Assembly (NCBI GenBank): GCA_014058105.1
Contig: JACGCM010000655.1
Coordinates: 1,630,001 to 1,694,000 of the forward strand
From: Kingdonia uniflora
Taxonomy: Eukaryota; Streptophyta; Magnoliopsida; Ranunculales; Circaeasteraceae
Reading direction: 5' to 3'
DNA: 64,000 nucleotides
Shown: positions 56,725 to 64,000 of the stretch, one piece after another
Layout: each line of letters starts with the position of its first letter
Numbering within the stretch: the stretch's first letter is position 1
The notes under the pieces: model-generated
What the model saw: the letters and a program-made list of their open reading frames with translations, nothing else
The model's database searches: none
What the model was told of the DNA's origin: nothing
Made by a program: the position numbers and the translations under genes

Positions 56725-59700
56725 TGAAAAGAACGCGCAGTGGGAATAGATGGTAGTTCCTTGTCTCTATGGTAGTTCCTAAGAATTTCATGGAGACTGG
56801 TTGGGACTAACAAGTTTATCAACCACAACCTTCATTCTAGTAGTAACGAAAGAAATAATACCTCTAGCTACTTTAGCGTACTAAGAAAACGAAAGAAATA
56901 ATACCTCTAAACTACTATATAGCACCTATAATCAAACTGAGAAAGACAAGCACTACCTTGCACGTACCAGAAAGAGAAAGAAATAATACCTCTAAAACAC
57001 AACTACTGTTTTTTTAGGGCTTGGATATAGAACGTGCTGGTGCATAGAAATAGCGGCTTAAAAAAAAATACGAAATCCCTAGTATCACTTGCGTACGCGG
57101 AAAAGAGCGTCAAGCACAAGCATAGGAGTACTCATCCTAAGCGCGCCTTTAGCTACATAGCTTGCCACTACTAGTCCCCAAAGCGTTGCCGCTTGCTCTT
57201 TTCCACTGACTTGCGTACGCCGTATCTCCTTTTTTTTAAAAGATGAGACTAGCGCTCTAAACTACTTCTAGATGAGACTAGCGCTCTAAACTACTTCTTG
57301 CGCTGAGCCACCACTAGTTAGCCGGGATGGCGAGGCGACTCCTAAAGAACATCCCATACGAATCCAGGCTATTACTACGCAATAGAACCTTAGGACCTAC
57401 TTCCTATCCTATGCGATAGCTTGGGTGCAATATAGGTCGCTGATTCAATCGGGGGAATGGCAATAGGCTCACTCTTTTTTGGGGGATTGATAGCTCGCCA
57501 CTACTAGTCTACGCTCTTCCAACCTTTTGGCCCGTTCTTCAAGTTGCCATTCCTAAACTATTCTTCTACCAAAACACAAACACAAACACACTGGTGGCTC
57601 ACTCTGTCGTAGTCATATGCAATCGTGTTGAAGGATCCTAAGTGAGTTCCCTCAGAGAAGGCAAGGATCCTGGCAAGAACGACGGCCAACGATCCTTAGT
57701 CCAGTAGGTAGTGGTCGACCCTCTGTTTTAAAGGGCGTAGACGCGGTTTGAGTCCTCAAGCTACCAAGCAGTGAGAGTCTACAAGGTAAGAGAAAAAGTA
57801 AATAGCGTAGCTTTTCCTTATTGGAAAATAGGTTGATAGCGTCTTCAACAGTTAGGGCTCCACCTTCGGCTACCAGCGTCTTCATAGGGGTTATCCATTC
57901 ATGAGCGCCTAGTTTATCCATTCATGAGCCTAGGTTATCCATTCATGAAAAGAAGGGGGTATGGCGAGGGTGAAATAATCTTACGTTAGAGGTCTGAACA
58001 CCCGCTTCTGCTGAAGAATCCATAGTGATAGTCTTTTTCGGTCTAGGCTCAAGCCACTTGAGCCTAGAGCTAGCGCCACTACAGGGGTGTGTTGGTTGAG
58101 CCAGAGACGGTTGAAAGGCCTGGCTATAGATAACCTCTAAAAAAACCAGAGCTTTTCATACTTGCTTGGGTGTGCGTGATGCTCAAACAAAAAAGCTTCC
58201 GATGCTGTCTGCGTAGGCTCTTCTCTTAGAGTCCTGGGCCAGAAAAGTTGCTTTGCAGTAAATAAAAGAGAAAGTGCCAGCTAATACCCAGGCGGTCGTA
58301 TAGCTCGTCGCAAGGATCCTAAGAACTATCCTGTTTTTGTCTTTACCACTAGGGTGATGTTAAAAAGAGTAGTTTAGAGAAAGAAAATGCCTTGCCCCTT
58401 AAAAAAAGGGCCCTGTCGCTATGTTCAAGTCAGGTACATAGTCTATCCTACCTAATGTAATCCTCCAATGGCTGTAGTTAGTGGTAATGGCTATAAGGCT
58501 TTAGTAGTTTAGGACTTGCGTACGTTAAAAAGAGTAAGAAAGGAGGGGTTTCAGTCAGTCTAGTCTCTCTCCTTCTTAAAAAGAGGTCGACTAAGGCGTC
58601 AACATACTATGCTATGGCTTTTTTTAGGCACTTATGCCTTTCTTGGGTGTGTTGCAGATTGAAACTCCTATTCTCCTTTATGTAGTGCGGCCTCAGGCAG
58701 GAAAAAGCTTTGCCAATAAAAACGACTACCACGTTGCTAGGTGCCTTCGGAAAAAAAACAAACTTGCGTACGCGGAATCCTCCTCTAAAACTACGCTAGG
58801 CTCTTTCATCGCTGCCAGCACTCACAACAACCTTCAGGGAGGATCCTTGCTGTTCCCGTCGTTCTATAGTCGTTTCGAGGTGCAGATCTTGCTTAGTAGG
58901 AAAAAAAAGGCCTCTAACTACTTAACTTGCGTACGGGGAAAGAAGCTCTAGTCACCACTATCATAGCCGGGGAAACCTGCTAATGAGACGGCCGTGCTCA
59001 TTAGTTCTACGGCGGAGAATGTACAAGCGGTCCAAAATAAATGCACGCTTATTCGGCCTTATAGCACAGATCCTTCTTTGGCACCTTATAGAGCACGGAT
59101 CTAACTCTTTTTAACGTACGCAAGTCCGTAATGTATATTTTTTAAGCTTTAAAAGTTTAGAAACACCGTACGCAAGTCCGGTTTCCAAACTACCTTTGGC
59201 ACCTAGCGCAGAGCAGCTCTTTTTTTAGCAAGCAGGGCCACGGTCATTTGACCGAAGACTTGGTTTAAAAGACCGAAGACCTATAGAAGAGAAGAGGAAC
59301 CGATAATGAGTGCTTCGCCCCAAAAAAAGCAGTAAGGGAGTAAGGATTAAGCATTAAACAAAAAAAGGGTGTGTTGCCTTTTTTTGCCAGGCCTAAGCTT
59401 GTCCCGCCCTTTGTGAGCATGAGTGTGAAATAGAGGATAGCGCTTATCCCCAAAAGAACTAATCCCGGGTTTCCACCTAATCTTCTTCTTCAACCACTTG
59501 ATCGATCCTACGCTTCTAAAAGCAAGTCCTAGCTCCACCCTCGCTTCGTCGCTTTGCAAGTCCTAGCTCTTTTCGTACGCAAGTTTAATGCTCTTTTTGG
59601 CGTACGCAAGTCTAACGGCTTTAGACTCCAAACTACAAACTACTTAAAGCCTCTTTTCCTTATGCCAGAAAGGCCTAACTCTTTCTAGGATCCTTGCTAT

Positions 59701-60027
59701 ACCTTCGGCTCTTGTAGCGCAGCCACTTTTGAAAGCCCACCTTAGACAAGCTTCGCATTCACAAGCTGCTCTTTCCACCTTAGACAATAGGTATAGTTTT
59801 TTTTCTGGGCTACGTCTGTGTGGTAGGCCTTTCATACCCGGCCGGTCTAGGCTCACCGTACGCAAGTCGTTCCTCTATCTTTTCCGTTTCTTTTCATTAG
59901 GGCGCTCTATACCCTACCCTAGAGTCATTTCGCTGCTATATCTTTGTTTAGATCAGGCCTATCTCTGTGGTAGAAAAGTCATTCAAAGGGTCGTCATTCA
60001 AGATGTGGAGCTAGTTTTAAAAGGGGT

Positions 60028-60080
60028 GTTCAGGAGTAGAAAGATCTGGCAAGTGTTCAGGAGTAGAAAGATCTGGCAGA
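60028..60080 (+). repeat. Tandem duplication, period 25 bp
   Basis: TTCAGGAGTAGAAAGATCTG then GCA(A/G), twice, inside the 137-codon frame 59729-60142. Confidence 0.9.
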
Positions 60081-61642
60081 AGTCGTTGGAATTGTCCGTC
60101 TTTAAAAGGAAGTGGCTCCATAAGAGTATGGTTTATCGGTAATGGTCTATCGGTAGTTGACTTGCGTACGGCGAGCCCCAGTTCAGCAAAGAAAAGAGAC
60201 GAGAAGGATCCTTGGATGCTACTGACTAAGGATATCTATGCGTTGCTAAAGAGCGCTAAGTGAATGAGCAAGGCTTAGGAGCTAGAAGCGTAGTTTAGAA
60301 GGATCCTAAACTACGCCACGGCTAGGAATAGATCTAGGCCTAAAGGTTATGTTTTTTTTTGCAGAATATTACGCATTGCCGAAGTCATTCCCATGTTAGA
60401 GGTGCGAAGCTTGCAACCATAGAAGCAGCCAAGCAAGATGAGAAATGTAATACCCAAATCTTCGGCTTAACATTGGAGTGTGTTTTAAAAAGTAGTTAGA
60501 GGCTAGTTTTTTTTTTAGTCAAGGGCTTTAACGGACTTGCGTACGTTTAAAAGGGTTAGGCTTTAAATAGAAGACGAGGAGTTATGGTAGTTGTTGCCTA
60601 ATGAGTTGGCAACTACAAGCGAGTTTGAAAAGTGGATAAGAGACGCAAAAGAATAGGTAGGATCTTTGAGTTGCTAAAGCTCCGTAAAACTAGGGGCTAG
60701 TTTTTAGCGAGTTAGGTTTTTTTTTTCTTAGTCAAAGGCTTTAAAGAAAAACTAGGATCCTAAACTACGGCTTGCACACTTGGTTACCTGGCTTACCGCT
60801 TGCACACTTGGCGATCTTATGCCCGCCAGCAGTACTGACTATTCTTTTCTTTCTCCTGTATCTGCTCTGATTGATGCAGGTCACTGCCGGAGTCTTCCTA
60901 ATAGCTATATGCTCTTCAAGCTACATGCACGTTGCCTTTTTTTGGACCTGGGCCAGTAGTTAGCGACTCCTAAACTTAAGTAGACCCACTCACCCTCACC
61001 CAAGGCTCTTGCTTATCTCATCCAATTTCTATAGACAAATCGTGCATACTATCTTCCACTTAGTAGAGCAGATTCTCAAAAAAAACTAGGCTAGGGGTTA
61101 TACTACTCTTTCCTTCTCTCATCGTAGCACCCGGCAGCGTCACACTTGCTCTTGCTTGACTTTCTAGTGCTCCACCCTTTCTAGTGCTCTAAGATAGAGT
61201 GAGCGATTAAGTAGTTTACTTGCGTACGGAGTCCAATGCCAGCTTTTATTTCCTATTCCTTCTTATCTTCTCGCCCTATCTTATACTTCAGTCAGAGGCT
61301 TAGTCCCAAAAGAGTAGTTTAGGAGGCATGCGCCATTTGTCTATAGAATCTGATTCTTTCTTTTTTACTGGTCTTAAGTAGCGCCTAGGTGTTTAGGTTC
61401 GGCGTACGCAAGTAGGCTACTAGGCCTTTTTTTAGGCATGCGCGCCTAAACTACGAGAAGGGTGGGTCCTTACGTTATGTTTTAAGACCAGAAGCCAATT
61501 TCACTTCAGCAATGGAGATGGGAGAAAGCACGGGTGCGGGTTCATTCAGTAGTAGACAGATCAGAAGTCTAAGGAAAAGCGGAAGACTTGCGTACGAAGA
61601 AGCTAGTTTTCCACTGTCTCTTTTAAACGTACGCAAGTCCGT

Positions 61643-61684
61643 GTAGTTGCCTAAAATATACATTACGGCGTACGCAAGTACAAC
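61643..61684 (+). repeat. 42-bp composite dispersed repeat, copy 2
   Basis: Exact match to 1598-1639. The flanks differ after the shared block (TCCTAAACTAC here, ACCTAGACTC there). Confidence 0.85.
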
Positions 61685-62654
61685 TCCTAAACTACGACTC
61701 TAACCCTTTTAAACGTACGCAAGTCCGTTCTTTTAGCGCTAGCTCCTTTCTATATACATTACAATTCACTATTCTTTTCTTGACTCCTAAACTACTTAAA
61801 GCCTCTAGCTTTAGCAACTGCTTAGAGTTAGCTCAAGGATCCTACCTATTCTGTTGCTAAACTACCTTCTGATAGCTTTAGCAACCTTTGGTAGTTGCTA
61901 AAGCTACAACCGGCTACCACTTGCGTAGCTATTTTTAAATCGCTCTTTTCGTACGCAAGTTTGTACGCAAGTTGCTTTTCTTTCATTGTTTACCGGCTTC
62001 CAAAAAAAACTACACCCAGCCTCCTTTTAAAGGCGACAGTAGGCCTTAGCGCTTATTTCACTCCTAAACTACAAAAAATAGCTCTAAAGATCCTTGCTTC
62101 TAAACTACAATCCGCGTAATGTATATTTTTCTTTCGTCCTTTGTCCACCTCTTTTCTTTAATACCAAAGCCATAACTCCTCTGAGCTACTTGAAACTTGC
62201 GTACGGCTATAGCCGTAATGTATATTTTAGGCAACTACCTTACTCTTTTAAACTACGGCGCCTCCAGCCTTTCTTCAGTGGCTACGATTTCGCGCGGTGC
62301 TTGGAGTGCTTTCCGTGGTAATGTCTATAGTGCGTAGGGTTTTTTTTGCACTAGAAAGACAGTTTTAAAGCCCGAAAAGAAACCGGGAATAATGCACTTC
62401 TTTCGGCGTACGCAAGTCAAACTCAACGTTAAAAAAGAAATCTTTGATTGATTGCCTTTGCTCGTATAGTTTGAGAAAGGCAAGAAAGGTTCTCACTTGC
62501 GTACGTGGAAATATACATTACAAGGAAAAGAGCTATTAAAGCCTATGGGCATTTCTGAGCCCATCTTCGGACAAGAGAGGCGCACTGAAGACTTAGAGAA
62601 AAAAAGCATGACTTGCGTTCGCCAAATTGGCCAGGTAACGTATCAAAGAATAAC

Positions 62655-62846
62655 TGCTGCCGGGTATTAAGGAAAAACAAAGAATCACTGCCCCGGGGAT
62701 TAAGGAAAAAAAAGGAATCGCTGCTGTTTTGTCCAAAGGAAAAACAAGGAATCGCTGCTGTTTTGTCCATTGGACAAAAAGAAGAACCTCTACTAGTGCG
62801 GTGGAATGCACAGGAAGACAGGTGGCTAGTGCGGTGGAATGCACAG
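62655..62846 (+). repeat. Two adjacent tandem arrays
   Basis: AAGGAAAAAMAARGAATCRC then TGCTGTTTTGTCCA recurs three to four times between 62668 and 62770. AGTGCGGTGGAATGCACAGG occurs twice at 62798 and 62829. Together they create the longest frames of the window (164 codons minus, 153 codons plus). Confidence 0.85.
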
Positions 62847-63325
62847 GTAGCCGAAGGTGGTTTTAGTCGTTTACTGTACGCAAGTGCGTACGAAGACGGG
62901 TGGCCCTTTTCAGAGCACGGGTTTGGAAGGGAAAGCAAGAAAGAAGAATTGCACTCCGTATCAGCGTACGCAAGTTTCCACCCTCTTTTACATAACCTGT
63001 ACCGGGGGGGGGAGACCGCGCAAAGTGACACTCCCAAAAAGCTTAGTATATCGGTACTTGCGTACGGGGAATAAAGCCCTATATCTATCCATCTATGCTT
63101 TCAAGTAGCTCAGAAACAGGCTTTCTATAGGACTTGCGTACGTTTAAAAGAGTAGAGGAAAGTGGAAAGTCAAGCAAGCCCTCGGGAACCCGTATACTTG
63201 CTGTAATGAAGTTTCTTGAATAGCTTCTCAAGTAGCAATCTGTCATAGATAGGGGAAGGAGCCATGCTCCACCTCTGGCTTTAGCAACACTAGCGTAGCA
63301 AGCTACCTTCTATACGCTTCGCTTC

Positions 63326-63612
63326 TATCTATTCTACCTATGCTAACCGCTAGTTTTTTTACCATACGCTCCGCTTCTTTTTGTTGCTTCTATCTATTCT
63401 ACCTATGCTAACCGCCTATTCTACCTATGCTAACCGCTAGTTTTTTTACTATACGCTTCTATACGCTTCTAGCTACCACTCCAAAAAAAGCGAAACCTTT
63501 GCTTTCTAAACTACGCTTGTTCTACCTATGCAAACCGCTCGTCTACACGCTTAGCTTCTTTTTGTTGCTTCTATCTATGCTAACCGCTAGTTTTTTGACT
63601 ATACGCTTCGCT
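63326..63612 (+). repeat. Imperfect array of CTATCTATTCTACCTATGCTAACCG units
   Basis: Five or six copies of TTCTACCTATGCTAACCGCT, several followed by AGTTTTTTTACYATACGCTT then CGCTTCTTTTTGTTG. Copy order is scrambled rather than strictly head to tail. Confidence 0.88.
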
Positions 63613-64000
63613 TCTATCCTTCGGTAGCTTCATTGGAACTTGTGGTCTAGCTTTGAGTCTATTCTGGGTAATGCTAGGAAAGCCTATGCACAAGCAATGC
63701 TTCTATAGGTATTGACGCATCGCCGCGGTATCGGCTCCATTATCGATTGGGAAAAGCAGTAGTTAGGACTTGCGTACGTAGACCCTAGATTCGCATTCCG
63801 GGTGCGAAGTTTCCGTAGTTATCGGTAGAGATTAGCATTCCGAGTGGGAAGTTTCCGTAGTTATCGGTTCTCCAAAACTACCTATTTGGTTAGTAGTTAG
63901 CGATACGCACCGGAAAAAGTACAGGAGCGTACCTTCCATACCTGGTTCCGTTCTTGAAAGTCTAATGAGAAGTGCCAGGAAGTGAAGTTGAGTGTCTCGC

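Larger units (their letters stand above)
56725..64000. other. Gene-free spacer to the end of the window
   Basis: No gene recognised. AAGAAATAATACCTCTA recurs three times at 56850-56995. A 44-codon frame near 58966-59103 (AVLISSTAENVQAV region) looks protein-like but matches nothing I know. The families A, B, E composite is dense at 61.58-62.23 kb. In the last 250 bp, GCATTCCG-GTG(C/G)GAAGTTTCC then GTAGTTATCGGT is duplicated (63795-63865). Confidence 0.5.

Noticed and set aside
57735..57765. tRNA-Leu T-arm-like GCGGTTTGAGTCCTC
   Set aside because: The match is limited to the generic T-arm consensus, and the flanking sequence does not fold as a tRNA.
58966..59103. Protein-like 44-codon frame (AVLISSTAENVQAV region)
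   Set aside because: Too short and unmatched. A stop lies just upstream, and no neighbouring frame extends it.
62543..63074. Longest open frames (164 codons minus, 153 codons plus)
   Set aside because: They run across two tandem arrays and several family A copies, overlap each other on opposite strands and show no recognisable domain.

Overview
This 64-kb window holds no intact protein-coding gene that I can recognise. It looks like the gene-poor, expanded intergenic DNA of a seed-plant mitochondrial genome. Four things point there: a decayed mitochondrial-type trnY; a decayed plastid tract in native plastid order (trnV-GAC then rrn16, about 50.75-52.17 kb); a fragment of nuclear-type LINE reverse transcriptase on the minus strand (56.35-56.62 kb), with a second scrap at 3.64 kb; and a 34-nt segment that fits group II intron domain V (38.13 kb). 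A very large, repeat-bloated mitogenome, such as some gymnosperms or a few angiosperm lineages have, would fit. The species cannot be named from this window.

The dominant content is a dense population of very short dispersed repeats. The main families are: (A) the 9-mer CTTGCGTAC, nearly always seen as ACTTGCGTACG or its complement CGTACGCAAGT, with roughly 150 copies counted by eye; (B) a 22-bp perfect palindrome with half-site GTAGTTTAGGA and a GGATCC centre, plus many half-copies (GTAGTTTAG, CTAAACTAC, AAGGATCCTT); (C) GGTGTGTTG / CAACACACC; (D) T7-8 runs ending in AGG, and their complements; (E) AATATACATTACG; (F) GACATTACCACTAC; (G) TTTAAAAGG and AAAGAAAAGAGCT. These nest into composite repeats of 35-50 bp that recur across the window.

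The decayed genes show that family A behaves as an insertion. Removing exactly nine bases restores the T-arm of the plastid trnV remnant and the QGDP motif of the LINE reverse transcriptase. Filled and empty versions of the same sites also occur in tandem copies and in dispersed repeats. Families B, C and E have similar, weaker cases.

Layout: 1-1.5 kb carries few micro-repeats; 1.5-15 kb is micro-repeat-rich spacer with local tandem duplications and a 210-bp element with 30-bp perfect terminal inverted repeats (14.29-14.50 kb); trnY remnant at 15.77 kb; spacer with hairpins at 16.06 and 24.15 kb; an informative four-copy array at 29.1-29.46 kb; a belt of tandem duplications at 32.2-40.1 kb including the intron domain V-like motif; spacer; plastid trnV-rrn16 remnant at 50.75-52.17 kb followed at once by a 4 x 41-bp array; LINE remnant at 56.35-56.62 kb; spacer with tandem arrays to the end. 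The longest open frames (up to 164 codons) are patchworks of micro-repeats and tandem copies, and I do not regard them as genes.
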